Shown here: in pieces, positions 24,821 through 34,089 of the stretch
How the letters are laid out: each line of letters begins with the position of its first letter
Numbering within the stretch: the stretch's first letter is position 1
Assembly (NCBI GenBank): GCA_049613665.1
Contig: JBMZCV010000006.1
Location: 1 to 59,591, forward strand
Source: JBMZCV01 sp049613665
GTDB lineage: Bacteria > Bacteroidota > Bacteroidia > Chitinophagales > UBA2359
Direction: 5' to 3'
DNA length: 59,591 bases
The notes under the pieces: generated by a model
Told to the model about the DNA's origin: nothing
Databases searched by the model: none
Seen by the model: only the letters and a program-made list of their open reading frames with translations
Program-made: the position numbers and the translations under genes

Positions 24821-24858
24821 TTCATTTTTGATTGTAGTTTAAAAAATAATAATATTTA

Positions 24859-24890
24859 TTTGTTTGTTTATCAATAAGTTATTATCTTTG
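24859..24890 (+). promoter_or_regulatory. Promoter for the helical unknown gene
   Basis: TTTG at 24859-24862 and TATCTTTG at 24883-24890, 20-base spacer, 79 bases before ATG 24970. Full consensus match. Confidence 0.8.
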
Positions 24891-24969
24891 TTTTTGAAAA
24901 TAGCTTTAGTTCAAAAAAAAGCTTTTTAAAAGATGTTTTTTTGAAAAAAACTTTAAATATATTTACCTC

Positions 24970-26427
24970 ATGAAAAAAAGTAAAATTATTACGCTACTAA
25001 AAACTTTTAACAAAGATGAATTTAAGAATTTTGACCGATTTATACAACAACCATTTTTCAATACCAACGAAAATTTAGTACGTTTTTATCAGTATTTGCG
25101 AAAAACAGCCCCCAAGTTTTCGGCACGTCGCATTGATCGCTTCAAAGTATATGAATATTTGTTTCCGAACGATAGCTATAAGGAAATCAAGTTGCAACAA
25201 TATATGAGCGAATTGGTAAAACTTGTAGAGCGTTTTTGGGCATACAATAGCTTTTGTGAAGAGCCTATACAAGAACAACTTTATATTGCTCGCATTTATC
25301 AAAAACGCAACCTGCCAACATATTGGCAAAGCAGTATGCAGAAAGCACAACAAAACCTGAAAGCCAGCCAACAACAAATGGCAGCAGTAGATTTGCATTA
25401 CTGCGAGTTGCAACTAGAGTTGGCCATTCATGAATCGATAGAAGCGAAGCAACGGCGAGATTTTGAACCCAATTTGCAAAATGTGTTGAGTAACCTCAAT
25501 ACTTATTATCTCGTCAATATTTTGCAGTATTATTGTAAGGCCATGAACTACAAACGCTTCAAGCCTATTGATTATCAAGCTCCTATAATTGAAGAAGTTT
25601 TGGCACATATAGAAAAACATCGCTATGAAAATGTGCCAATTATTATCATGTATTTTTATGCTATAAAAACTTTGTTGGAGGCAAAAAACGAAACACACTA
25701 CAAAAATTTGAAAGAATTGTTGCTCAAAAAAGCTCAGTCTTTATATCGCAAAGATGCCCAAAACCTGTTTGCTTTGGCCAGAAATTATTGCATTTATCAA
25801 ATGAACAATCGGAATGTTGCTTATTATTATGAGATATTTAATTTGTATCAGATTGAGATTGAAAAAGACTTTATTTTGCGAAATGGACAAATGCCGCCTT
25901 CCACGTTTCAAAATATAGTGACAACTAGCCTAATGTTAAGCAAGTTTGAGTGGCTCGAAACTTTTATATTTGATTTCAGCGATTATGTCACAGAAAGCAT
26001 GTTTTATCTTACACTTTCGAAGCTTCGGTTTTATCAAAAACGCTACAAAGAAGCAATTGAGCTGATAGATAAGGCCAATTTTGCTGAAATTTTAGACAGA
26101 ATATCGTCTCGTACTATTTTGTTACAAGCTTATTTCGAGCTATTTTTATTAGATGATGAGAGTGACGATTATGAAGAAAAAATCGAAAACTTTTTGACGA
26201 GTTTTAACGTTTTTCTAAGCCGACACCGAGAAGAAATAGAGCGACATTATGAGTATTATGCTTCGTTACTTTATTTTCTAAACAAAATAATGAAATTTAT
26301 TTGGCAAGGAAATGAAGCAAAAATAGATATGGAAGACTTGATGTTGGAGTTGAAAAAAACACCCAAAGTGAAGGAAAGAAAATGGATAACAAGCAAGGTA
26401 AAAATGATTTTAGAAAAAAAACGTTAG
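24970..26427 (+). CDS. Large helical protein of unknown function (Bacteroidota family)
   Basis: 485 residues, no signal peptide or membrane helix. It begins KSKIITLLKTFNKDEFKNFD and FIQQPFFNTNENLVRFYQYL, an N-terminal pattern I associate with a multi-copy Bacteroidota family of uncharacterised helical proteins. The rest is all-helical with TPR-like pairs, for example FYQKRYKEAIELIDKANFAE. A protein-interaction scaffold in the cytoplasm is likely. It has a strong consensus promoter, stands alone, and follows a gap with candidate ncRNAs. No catalytic motif is visible. Confidence 0.85.
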   Translation: MKKSKIITLLKTFNKDEFKNFDRFIQQPFFNTNENLVRFYQYLRKTAPKFSARRIDRFKVYEYLFPNDSYKEIKLQQYMSELVKLVERFWAYNSFCEEPIQEQLYIARIYQKRNLPTYWQSSMQKAQQNLKASQQQMAAVDLHYCELQLELAIHESIEAKQRRDFEPNLQNVLSNLNTYYLVNILQYYCKAMNYKRFKPIDYQAPIIEEVLAHIEKHRYENVPIIIMYFYAIKTLLEAKNETHYKNLKELLLKKAQSLYRKDAQNLFALARNYCIYQMNNRNVAYYYEIFNLYQIEIEKDFILRNGQMPPSTFQNIVTTSLMLSKFEWLETFIFDFSDYVTESMFYLTLSKLRFYQKRYKEAIELIDKANFAEILDRISSRTILLQAYFELFLLDDESDDYEEKIENFLTSFNVFLSRHREEIERHYEYYASLLYFLNKIMKFIWQGNEAKIDMEDLMLELKKTPKVKERKWITSKVKMILEKKR

Positions 26428-27099
26428 TTTGCTAGAAAAAAACTTTTTTTTTAAAAATAGAAATAATTTTGTCATGTATCAAAAATGGCTTTTTACAAGT
26501 TTAAAAAACATAAAAAAAAATATAATTTAGAATTTATCTTTTTTTAATAAATTTAGCAAAAAAACAAAACTTGAAATAACGCTAACAGCTCTAAAAAATT
26601 TCATAAAGCCTTGATAATCACTGCCAAAAGAGCATTTTTCGTTTACTTTTTGATGACTGAAAAAAAAAGCCATTTGAGCATTTTAATTATTATATTTTCT
26701 TTTCTTTCCTTTTTTTTCGACTAAAAAGGCAGAAAAACGAAACTTGAAATTTAAAAATAAATCAAAAATCTTGCATAATATATGACTAATAGTCGTTATT
26801 AGTTATATATTTTTATTTATTTAAAATAATTGTAACGAATATATTTTATACTTTATTTTCCCATTAAAAATACTTCATAAATACTTGATTGTCAGGCTTT
26901 TATGACTGAATATGTGATTTCAAGCTTTTACTTCAAAAATTATAAAACTAAAAATACTTTGTAATACTTGTAGGAAAGTAAAAATAAAAAGCGTACCTTT
27001 GCAGTCGTTTTTCAATGTAATGTATAAATAAATGATATGAATAAAAAAATATTGTTTTACATTCTAAAAGACGTTATTGTTTAATTAAATGAAATTAGC
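26428..27099. other. 672-base intergenic region
   Basis: Very AT-rich. A 14-bp hairpin (ATATATGACTAATA 26778-26791 with TATTAGTTATATAT 26797-26810, followed by TTTTATTT) resembles a terminator, but it lies about 350 bases past the preceding gene, so it might end a separate small transcript. Possible repeat fragments (CCTTGATAATCAC near 26620) and the transglycosylase promoter complete it. No credible ORF. Confidence 0.4.
26968..27001 (+). promoter_or_regulatory. Promoter for the transglycosylase-like gene
   Basis: -7 box TACCTTTG at 26994-27001 followed by CA, a perfect Bacteroidota match. The best upstream TTG (26968-26970) is 23 bases away, slightly too far. The leader would be about 90 bases. 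Confidence 0.6.
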
Positions 27100-27717
27100 A
27101 TGAAGAAATTATCAATTGCTGCCTTTTTATTAGCAATACTTCCCTTAACAATTGGTGCAATTAGTGCTGATGTTGAAGATGCAAAAGAAGATAAAAAAGC
27201 AATGGTAAATACGCTATTTTTGATGGATAAGGCTGAAAATTATACAAAAACACCAGGCCTTTTTGCAAAACGAATAAACGAGATTGGCCAAAACTTGGAT
27301 ATTCCTGCTGATTGGCTTATGGGTTTGATACACTCAGAATCTGGCTTTGACCCAAATGTAAAAAACATGAAAGGTTCTGGAGCAAAAGGACTTATTCAGT
27401 GGACAAAAGCTACCTTGAGAGCCTACAACATCAAAAAGCTACCTAAAACTCCTCTCGAACAGCTTGATTATGTGGAAGCTTATTTGGCTGACCAAAAAAA
27501 GCGATATGGTAGTTTCAAAAATTTTACGACTTTAAAATTAGCAGTATTATATCCTGTTGCTATGAAAAAAAAGAACAGCTATGTATTGTTTGAATCTCCG
27601 TTTTTAGACTATCATCAAAACGAAGGCTTAGACACCAATAAAGACGGCAAAGTGACGGTTGCTGATATTGAGCAAAAAATGAAAGCCACATACCCAGAAA
27701 TGTATGAACTGAACTAA
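27100..27717 (+). CDS. Exported lytic transglycosylase-like protein with EF-hand-like loop
   Basis: 205 residues with a signal peptide (MKKLSIAAFLLAILPLTIGA). The middle has an SLT/goose-lysozyme-like core: IPADWLMGLIHSESGFDP (catalytic Glu80 in HSESGF) and GSGAKGLIQWTKATL, expected to cleave peptidoglycan glycan strands. Near the C-terminus DTNKDGKVTVAD (residues 178-189) has the D-x-N-x-D-G spacing of an EF-hand or dockerin calcium loop. The gene ends at a strong terminator shared with the convergent metalloprotease. A chitinase-like or phage-derived lysozyme origin is possible. Confidence 0.82.
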   Translation: MKKLSIAAFLLAILPLTIGAISADVEDAKEDKKAMVNTLFLMDKAENYTKTPGLFAKRINEIGQNLDIPADWLMGLIHSESGFDPNVKNMKGSGAKGLIQWTKATLRAYNIKKLPKTPLEQLDYVEAYLADQKKRYGSFKNFTTLKLAVLYPVAMKKKNSYVLFESPFLDYHQNEGLDTNKDGKVTVADIEQKMKATYPEMYELN

Positions 27718-27722
27718 CGTAA

Positions 27723-27768
27723 AACAAGCAGTTTTCCTTAAAAATATAGGAAAATTGCTTGTTTTTGT
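27723..27768. terminator. Bidirectional terminator
   Basis: AACAAGCAGTTTTCCT (27723-27738) pairs with AGGAAAATTGCTTGTT (27748-27763) with one G-T pair, 9-base loop, T run. It lies between convergent genes ending at 27717 and 27778. Confidence 0.88.
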
Positions 27769-27777
27769 TTTAGAGGC

Positions 27778-29250
27778 TTATTGAATATTATAGGTAACTT
27801 GTTCTAGCTTTCCATTGTTTTTTATCCAAATAGTAGCTTTTTGCTTGTCAATTGCTCGCTTCCAAATTTCAATACCTTGCCATTTATCGCCACATAAATT
27901 TGTGATATTTGCTTGGTCTAAAATGAGTTTGCCGCCATTTTCTACAATTATTTTGCTATCTTTTGGCATCGAAATTGTGCAAAAAATGCTCAACTCAGCA
28001 CCTTGCTCAACCATAATGTCGCCTTCCATATCTTTAGCTCCATGCCACGCTACTTTTTCGCCTCGTTTAATCACGATTGTTGCTTCGGGATTGCGAGTAC
28101 ACCAATTTTGCCACAAGAGATTTCGCCTATTTTGGTCATTTATCATCTTATATTGCACTTTACCAATCTGGCAAGGCGTAAGGGCAGATTGATTAGCATT
28201 ATAGTCCATCACATTGTTTGAGGCAACTGCACAGTCGGCCGTAGGCGGATTATTATTATTCCAACAGTTGGGGTGATTAGGCGTATCTTTGCAGCCATCA
28301 TTGCCGCTCCAAGTGTGCGACAAGCCTAAAGAGTGACCAAGTTCGTGGTTCAAAAAGCGATTATACTCTCTAATAGTCGATTTTATGGGTGTTTCTCCTG
28401 CTTTTGGTTGGGCTTTGTAATCTTTGTAAGCCTTGAATGCTCCCAAAACTTTCGACCATTTTATATGACCAATACCTGCTTGTTTATCTATATAAGTAGG
28501 CGAGCCTAAGCTATCGGCAGGGTGTTCTAAGAAAAACACATTGATGACTTCGCCTTTTCTAACGCCAAAATTATTGAAATGCCACCTACTATAAGTGCTA
28601 TAAGGGTCTTGGCCATTTTTATTGTTTTTGTCACAAATAAAATATTTGTCGGTAGTGTGAAAATAAATACCATCATCGCCATTGTGTTTGCCCAACACAT
28701 ATTGGTAGCGAGTCGGCAAAACAGGTGTGTTATTTCCGACAGGTAAATACATTTTTTTATTGTTTCGCAAACACCAATTGGCCGAACTTATCAAACCTTT
28801 TGCGAACTCTTTGCCTTCGGCTTCCGAAAAATTCATGTTGCCTTTCGGACTATTGATAAAGTGCATATTGACACGCACATATTTTACTGGAGTATGTTCT
28901 GGGTGCATTTCATCTGGTGCATACACAGTATAATCGCTACATGAACCTTCTGCTTTCAAAAATTCTTGATATTTCGTTTTGCCTGCGTTATTTTCATCGC
29001 TCGGAAAAACAATGACATCTGAAGCAGTAGCAAATCTTTTTAGCAGTTTTGCATCATAAGCACTTGATTTTTGTTTTCGTACTTTTCCTTTTTTATATAC
29101 CTTTTTGGTAGAATCATTTGTAGCCGTAATTTGCTGTTCTATTTCACTATTAGCAGTTTTTTTTGTAATTTGCGTTTTTTGAGTTTCATTATTAAAACAA
29201 GAAAAAAACAATGCGAAAAAAAGCAAATTGAAATATATTGATTGAATCAT
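27778..29250 (-). CDS. Lipoprotein zinc metalloprotease (M43-like) with beta-rich tail
   Basis: 490 residues. Lipobox LFFSC (Cys18). A charged linker leads to a metzincin catalytic domain: HELGHSLGLSH with zinc ligands H302, H306, H312 and catalytic E303, then the Met-turn NNVMDYN. Cysteine pairs near the active site resemble M43 pappalysins. The C-terminal 100 residues (GDIMVEQGAELSIFC, SKIIVENGGKLILD) look like the start of a right-handed beta-helix seen in T9SS adhesins. No T9SS domain is present, so unlike the protease at 1114 it is probably anchored to a membrane. Whether it truly belongs to M43 needs a profile search. Confidence 0.85.
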   Translation of the reverse strand: MIQSIYFNLLFFALFFSCFNNETQKTQITKKTANSEIEQQITATNDSTKKVYKKGKVRKQKSSAYDAKLLKRFATASDVIVFPSDENNAGKTKYQEFLKAEGSCSDYTVYAPDEMHPEHTPVKYVRVNMHFINSPKGNMNFSEAEGKEFAKGLISSANWCLRNNKKMYLPVGNNTPVLPTRYQYVLGKHNGDDGIYFHTTDKYFICDKNNKNGQDPYSTYSRWHFNNFGVRKGEVINVFFLEHPADSLGSPTYIDKQAGIGHIKWSKVLGAFKAYKDYKAQPKAGETPIKSTIREYNRFLNHELGHSLGLSHTWSGNDGCKDTPNHPNCWNNNNPPTADCAVASNNVMDYNANQSALTPCQIGKVQYKMINDQNRRNLLWQNWCTRNPEATIVIKRGEKVAWHGAKDMEGDIMVEQGAELSIFCTISMPKDSKIIVENGGKLILDQANITNLCGDKWQGIEIWKRAIDKQKATIWIKNNGKLEQVTYNIQ

Positions 29251-29536
29251 AATAAAAGCTTTTAGAATGTCTTAAAATTAAGAGGCAAAAGAAGTGATAT
29301 AGTATTAATTTTTATTTTTTGTAACTGTTTGGCACAACCATAATGCAACATTTCAACAAGTTGTCTTTAGTAACAGCAAAAAAACTCGAACTCAAATCAA
29401 TAAATTATTTTTTGAGTGTTACTTTTTTTATGAAAATGCTGCTTGACACTTGCTATTTTTCTTCATTAATGCTTGATACTTTGCTTTCTAAAATAGTAAA
29501 AGACAATGAATTTTTTTGCAAAAAAACACTTAAATC
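29251..29536. other. Intergenic region between divergent genes
   Basis: 286 bases. A possible 65-codon reading frame (29343-29540) overlaps the next gene's start and includes repeat-like sequence (TTAATGCTTGATACTTTGC at about 29456-29474, like hairpin 2 of the two-hairpin repeat). I judge it non-coding. Confidence 0.4.
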
Positions 29537-30109
29537 ATGAAAAAGTACTTTTTATTTTTATGCACTTTAGCCATATTTATGGCTTGCTCAAACAATGAAT
29601 CTGACACATCGACAACAAATGCTACTGAAAAAGTAGCTGTCAAAGCTCCACAAACCGAACAGGCTGCACTAAAAGCTGTTCAAGATGCCGAAAATGCTTT
29701 GTATAATAAAGGCAATGCAGGTACTTTCCAGAGAGATAAAGCCGTAGCTGTTGCGACTGCTTACGAACAATATATCGCTGGTTATCCGCAAGGTGCTATG
29801 GCTGCTGAATACCTGTTTAAGTCGGCTGAGATATATCGCTCACTAAAACAATTTGACAAAGCTACTACTGCTTATAGTCGCATACACAAAGAATATAATA
29901 CTTACAAAAAAGCTCCTCATAGCTTATTTTTGTTGGGTTTTAGCTACGAAAATGACTTGAAAGATAATGAAAAAGCAAAAACAGTATATGAGCAGTTTTT
30001 GAAAGAAAATCCTGAACACGAACTAGCTGACGATGTGCAGTTTTCGCTAAAAAACTTGGGCCGTAGTCCAGAAGATATTATCAAAGATTTTGATAAAAAT
30101 AAAAAATAA
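29537..30109 (+). CDS. TPR-containing lipoprotein
   Basis: 190 residues. Lipobox IFMAC (Cys17). After a Ser/Thr-rich linker come TPR-like helices: AAEYLFKSAEIYRSLKQFDK, SLFLLGFSYENDLKDNEKAK, and ELADDVQFSLKNLG. The pattern (repeat pairs with FLKENPEHELADDVQ) is like BamD/YbgF-type periplasmic TPR proteins, but it is too short and divergent to call BamD. Likely a periplasmic outer-membrane lipoprotein for protein binding. It is followed by a strong terminator and is monocistronic. Confidence 0.85.
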   Translation: MKKYFLFLCTLAIFMACSNNESDTSTTNATEKVAVKAPQTEQAALKAVQDAENALYNKGNAGTFQRDKAVAVATAYEQYIAGYPQGAMAAEYLFKSAEIYRSLKQFDKATTAYSRIHKEYNTYKKAPHSLFLLGFSYENDLKDNEKAKTVYEQFLKENPEHELADDVQFSLKNLGRSPEDIIKDFDKNKK

Positions 30110-30187
30110 GATTTATCTTTTGTAAAACTGAGACGTTTTTTTGATAAAAAATCTTAGAAGCAGTTTAAATTTTATCTTTTTTATTCG

Positions 30188-30224
30188 AAAATGGCATATC
30201 GCAATTTGATATGCCATTTTTTTT
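30188..30224 (+). terminator. Terminator after the TPR lipoprotein gene
   Basis: 13-bp perfect stem AAAATGGCATATC (30188-30200) with GATATGCCATTTT (30208-30220), 7-base loop, T run. Confidence 0.9.
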
Positions 30225-30275
30225 GCTTAAAATTAAAAGTAACTGTTTGGGTAGTAGCTTTTTAGCAAAAAAGCT

Positions 30276-30310
30276 GCTAAAGCATCGTGTTAGCTTCGAT
30301 GAGATGTATC
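30276..30310 (-). repeat. Two-hairpin repeat, hairpin 1 fragment (F8)
   Basis: GCTAAAGC-ATC-GTGTTAGC (30276-30294), a short-loop version of hairpin 1, followed by TTCGATGAGATGTATCG, similar to the flank of copies at 57530 and 59446. Confidence 0.5.
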
Positions 30311-30586
30311 GTTTTTTTGTTTAACTACTTACATAAAATAGGAAATAGGCATTTTTTGCTAAAATTGTTGCAGCATAAATAGTTATAAAAAACAAAACAA
30401 CTAGAGAAAGAGAAGAAGCGAAAGTAAAGAATTATTTAATAGTGCCTTAATTTTTTTTTTAAATAACGCTAAAAAACTTTTTTTTCACTACTTTTACATT
30501 AATTTTTATTCATCATCTAAAATTTGGAGTATTATTTAAGTACAATTTAATACTAAAAATAATATTCTATTAATAAAACAGCTAAT

Positions 30587-31852
30587 ATGGCAGAAATAGT
30601 GAGAATGCCCTTGATGAGCGATACAATGACAGAAGGGGTTATTGCCGAATGGTATAAAGAAATAGGCGATAGCGTAGAAGCCAATGACTTGTTGGCAGAA
30701 ATAGAAACAGATAAAGCCACGATGGAGTTTGAAGCTCCAGAAGATGGTATTTTGCTTTTTCGGGCCGAAAAAAATGCAGCTATACCTGTCAATGATATAT
30801 TGGCAATTATTGGCGAAAAAGGAGAAGATGTAGATGCTATTTTGGCAGAAGAAAAAAATGCCAAGAAAGAAGAAAATGTTAAAGAAAATAAAGAAGTTTC
30901 TTTAGAGCAAAACATGAATGAAATCCCACAAGCAGCTATTAATCAAGGAGTTGTAGATGTTTCGGCAAGTATTCCTACTTTTGCTGATGGGCGTTTGAAA
31001 GCTTCGCCTTTGGCAAAAAAAATGGCTGCCGACAACAATATCGAAATCTCAAAAATAAAAGGCTCTGGCGACGAAGGACGAATTATTAAGCGAGATATTG
31101 AAGCTTATTTGGCCAATAAAACGCAAGTACAAGAAAGTAGTGTTGTAGAAACAGCGAAGGTGTCACAGTCAGATGATTTTGAAGAGGTAAGAGTTTCGCA
31201 AATGCGTAAAACAATTGCTCGACGTTTGGCAGAAAGCAAATATTCTGCTCCTCATTTTTATTTGACGATTACGCTAGATATGGATAAAACAATGGCTTCT
31301 CGTAAGGCAATGAATGAGTTTTCGCCTGTCAAAATTTCGTTCAATGACCTTATCGTAAAAGCAGCAGCTATGGCACTTCGCCAGCATTCTGCTGTCAATT
31401 CGAGCTGGATGGGCGATACTATCAGAATAAATCGAAACATTAATATTGGGGTGGCAGTTGGTGTAGAAGAAGGACTGCTAGTGCCTGTTTTGCGAAATGC
31501 TGACCAAAAATCTTTGAGTGAGTTGAGCAGCGAAACAAAAGCATTTGTAGAAAAAGCGAAAAGCAAAAAATTGACAACTGCCGATATGAGCGGCAATACT
31601 TTCACGATTTCAAACTTGGGCATGTTTGGTATAGACGAATTTACGGCTATCATCAATCCGCCAGACGCTTGTATTATGGCAGTTGGTGGTATCAAAGCTG
31701 TTCCTGCGGTCGTAAATGGCGAGTTGGCCATTGCCAATCAAATGAAAGTAACCCTCTCTTGCGACCATAGAGTAGTAGATGGCGTAGTGGGAGCGAAATT
31801 TTTGCAAACTTTCAAAGGCTTGATAGAAGACCCTTTGAGAATGTTGGTATAA
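30587..31852 (+). CDS. Dihydrolipoyl acyltransferase (E2) of a 2-oxo acid dehydrogenase complex, pyruvate type
   Basis: 421 residues. A single N-terminal lipoyl domain (ETDKATMEFE, lipoyl Lys43), a Glu/Lys linker, peripheral subunit-binding domain (LKASPLAKKMAADNNIEISK...GRIIKRDIEAYL, about 140-180), and C-terminal acyltransferase domain with VSQMRKTIARRLAESKYSAPHFYLT and catalytic CDHRVVDG (H394, D398). The PHFYLT/MSGNTFTISNLGMFG pattern favours pyruvate dehydrogenase E2 (acetyl transfer to CoA). E1 and E3 genes are not adjacent. It ends at a strong bidirectional terminator. Confidence 0.95.
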   Translation: MAEIVRMPLMSDTMTEGVIAEWYKEIGDSVEANDLLAEIETDKATMEFEAPEDGILLFRAEKNAAIPVNDILAIIGEKGEDVDAILAEEKNAKKEENVKENKEVSLEQNMNEIPQAAINQGVVDVSASIPTFADGRLKASPLAKKMAADNNIEISKIKGSGDEGRIIKRDIEAYLANKTQVQESSVVETAKVSQSDDFEEVRVSQMRKTIARRLAESKYSAPHFYLTITLDMDKTMASRKAMNEFSPVKISFNDLIVKAAAMALRQHSAVNSSWMGDTIRINRNINIGVAVGVEEGLLVPVLRNADQKSLSELSSETKAFVEKAKSKKLTTADMSGNTFTISNLGMFGIDEFTAIINPPDACIMAVGGIKAVPAVVNGELAIANQMKVTLSCDHRVVDGVVGAKFLQTFKGLIEDPLRMLV

Positions 31853-31902
31853 TAATTCAAATATTATACTTCTACATTTTCAATTTTACTAAAAAAAATA
31901 AA

Positions 31903-31936
31903 AAAAGACACACTTTGATAAAAAGTGTGTCTTTTT
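31903..31936. terminator. Bidirectional terminator
   Basis: 14-bp perfect stem AAAAGACACACTTT (31903-31916) with AAAGTGTGTCTTTT (31922-31935), 5-base loop, T run right and A run left. Serves E2 and possibly the convergent GCS2-CBS gene. Confidence 0.9.
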
Positions 31937-32008
31937 CTTTTATAAAAAGCATTTTTAGCTCTTGGATTCAACTTAATAGCATTCCATATTTTTTTATCAA
32001 AAAAAGGT

Positions 32009-33940
32009 TTAAGCTTCTTTTTTATCTAAAGCTGATAAACGAGCAACAACTTTCAGATAATCTTTTTCGGTAATAATACCTTGCAGTTTTCCATCTTTTA
32101 CCACAGGCATTCCACCAATTTTATGCTCTTGCATCATGCTAATAGCTTCCGACAAAGGCAGTTCAGGTTCAACAGTAACAGGATTTGTTAGCATAATTTT
32201 TCCTACTGTCATGTTTCGCTTATCTACTTGCTTGTTGTCTTCTATATATTCGTTGAGCAAAAAACGCATCATTTGACGAGATGTAATGAAGCCCACAAAG
32301 TTTCCACTTTTATCTTCAACAGGCACATAATTAACTTTTCGCCAATCCATAGTAGCTGCCACCAACTGCACAATATCGTCTCTATAAACCGTAAACAATT
32401 CTGTTTGCATAAAATCGCCAACCACCAATTTGGTCGGATTCCAATTGCTCAAATCGCTCAATCTGGCATCTCTCCACTCATGTATAGGTTTGTTTTCTCT
32501 CTGCTGTTTGTTTATAGAAGCTGTTACGGCTGCACTTGCTTCTTCAGGCGATGTTTTTCGCAACAAATTGCTATAAGAACGCAACATCCATTGTGAGCCA
32601 GTTTGTCCACTTTTGACACGCTCTTGCAAAATGTCTGTGTAATGCTTAATGTCATTGTCATCGACATTTGCCTTTTTCAAACCTTCCATTGCAATAGGAA
32701 TCAATTCTTTTGTTAGAAGCTCAATAGCATCATATTTTTTGCCATTTGTCCAATAAAAACGGCTATACAACCCACTACGACACGCATTTAAAAAATTGGA
32801 TTTGGCTTCATCAAACTCCATTACTTTTGAAATATCTTTATAATGGTCGCCCAAACCATTGAGTAAACCTAACCATAAAGCGGCATTAGCTACTTCGTCT
32901 TTTACGGTAGGGCCAGCAGGCAATACTCTATTTTCGATACGCAAATGTGGTTTGTTGTCAGCTACGCCATAGCAAGGTCTGTTCCAACGATACACCGTAG
33001 AATTGTGTACCAGCAAATGGTCGAGCGAAGGAATACGGCCATGAGCCAATTCTTTGAAAGGGTCTTTTGCTTCGGTAGTGCTACCCAAAAGCACTTTGAA
33101 ACGCATAATATCTTCTTGATAAATTTCGAGAATAGATTTTCGCACCCAATCATTGCCAAACATAACTCTTGAACTTCTATTTCGCAAGTTGTCGCCTGCT
33201 GTTCTCACATCTACTGATTGTTGGAAAAGAGCAATTCGAGTTTCGTGCCACAAACGACGGTTAAACAAAATAGGCGAATTGGTAGCACAAGCCAAAGCTG
33301 GCCCTGCAATAGCTTGTGCAATATTGTATTTCTGAACAAATTCATCTGGCTTAACTTGCAAATGCACCTGAAAACCTGTGTTGCAACCTTCCATTAATGG
33401 CGAATCGTGGCGAGTCATCAATTCATCAATGCCATTTATTTTGAGTTCGAGGTGGTCTGTGCCTCTCAATTGTTTTAGGGCTTCGCACAATGCTCTGTAT
33501 CGCTCAATAGGTGTAAGGTTTTCGAGCGTCAAATCCATTTTTCTGATGGTAGGCAAAATGCCTGTCAAAACAATATCAAGGTCTATTTCATTGGCTGCTT
33601 TTCGCAAATCGGCCAGCAATTCGAGCAATGTTGTTTCCATATTATGAAGACATTTGCCACTAAAAACCATGGGTTCCATATTGGTTTCGAGATTGAAACG
33701 AGCCAACTCTGTCGTAAACAAATTGTTGTTGGCGGCTTTCAGAACCTCAAGGTTTGCCATAGCTGGCTTCCAATTTTTATCTATCAAACACAACTCTTGT
33801 TCTGCTCCTATTCTGATAGGTTCTTTTTCAAACATATCATCATACAACATTTTTTCTAATGCTTTTGAGTCTTTGAGTAAATGCACCACAAACTGTTGTA
33901 GCTCTTCAGTTGAGGGTAAAAATACTTTTTCGCTGCCCAT
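32009..33940 (-). CDS. Glutamate-cysteine ligase-like (GCS2) protein fused to a CBS pair
   Basis: 643 residues. Residues about 30-400 form a GCS2-type carboxylate-amine ligase domain: RIGAEQELCLID, LARFNLETNMEPM, DHLELKINGIDELM, CNTGFQVHLQV, PHLRIENRVLPAGPTVKDE, all typical of gamma-glutamyl ligases using ATP. The C-terminal 120 residues are two CBS motifs (VGDFMQTELFTVYRDDIVQLV; VGKIMLTNPVTVEPELPLSEA ... GGMPVVKDGKLQGIITEKDYL), which usually bind adenine nucleotides. Fusion suggests ligase activity regulated by energy charge. The true amino-acid substrate is not known. Usually annotated only as a CBS-domain protein in Bacteroidota. Confidence 0.9.
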   Translation of the reverse strand: MGSEKVFLPSTEELQQFVVHLLKDSKALEKMLYDDMFEKEPIRIGAEQELCLIDKNWKPAMANLEVLKAANNNLFTTELARFNLETNMEPMVFSGKCLHNMETTLLELLADLRKAANEIDLDIVLTGILPTIRKMDLTLENLTPIERYRALCEALKQLRGTDHLELKINGIDELMTRHDSPLMEGCNTGFQVHLQVKPDEFVQKYNIAQAIAGPALACATNSPILFNRRLWHETRIALFQQSVDVRTAGDNLRNRSSRVMFGNDWVRKSILEIYQEDIMRFKVLLGSTTEAKDPFKELAHGRIPSLDHLLVHNSTVYRWNRPCYGVADNKPHLRIENRVLPAGPTVKDEVANAALWLGLLNGLGDHYKDISKVMEFDEAKSNFLNACRSGLYSRFYWTNGKKYDAIELLTKELIPIAMEGLKKANVDDNDIKHYTDILQERVKSGQTGSQWMLRSYSNLLRKTSPEEASAAVTASINKQQRENKPIHEWRDARLSDLSNWNPTKLVVGDFMQTELFTVYRDDIVQLVAATMDWRKVNYVPVEDKSGNFVGFITSRQMMRFLLNEYIEDNKQVDKRNMTVGKIMLTNPVTVEPELPLSEAISMMQEHKIGGMPVVKDGKLQGIITEKDYLKVVARLSALDKKEA

Positions 33941-34089
33941 ACATTTTTACTTTTATGAATAATGAAGAAGAAAATTTTTTCATTCATATAGTGTAGTCGC
34001 AACTACTTACATCGTGATAGTCTTGGCTAAATAGTGCCTTCCACCTAAATACTCAAAAAGCACAACTTGCCTTTGTTGGTGTTATTATC

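Larger units (their letters stand above)
30110..30586. other. Intergenic region with terminator, hairpin and repeat fragment
   Basis: 477 bases: terminator (30188-30224), hairpin AGTAGCTTTTT (30253-30263) with AAAAAGCTGCT (30268-30278), and a two-hairpin repeat fragment at 30276-30310. A second fragment (TTTAATAGTGCCTTAA, about 30433-30450) is weaker. No gene. Confidence 0.5.

Noticed and set aside
29343..29540. 65-codon plus-strand ORF before the TPR lipoprotein
   Set aside because: Overlaps the lipoprotein start, contains repeat-like sequence and no protein-like pattern beyond chance hydrophobic residues.
29537..30109. Call as BamD
   Set aside because: Too short, with too few TPR units and no conserved BamD N-terminal region; only the general TPR lipoprotein call is supported.
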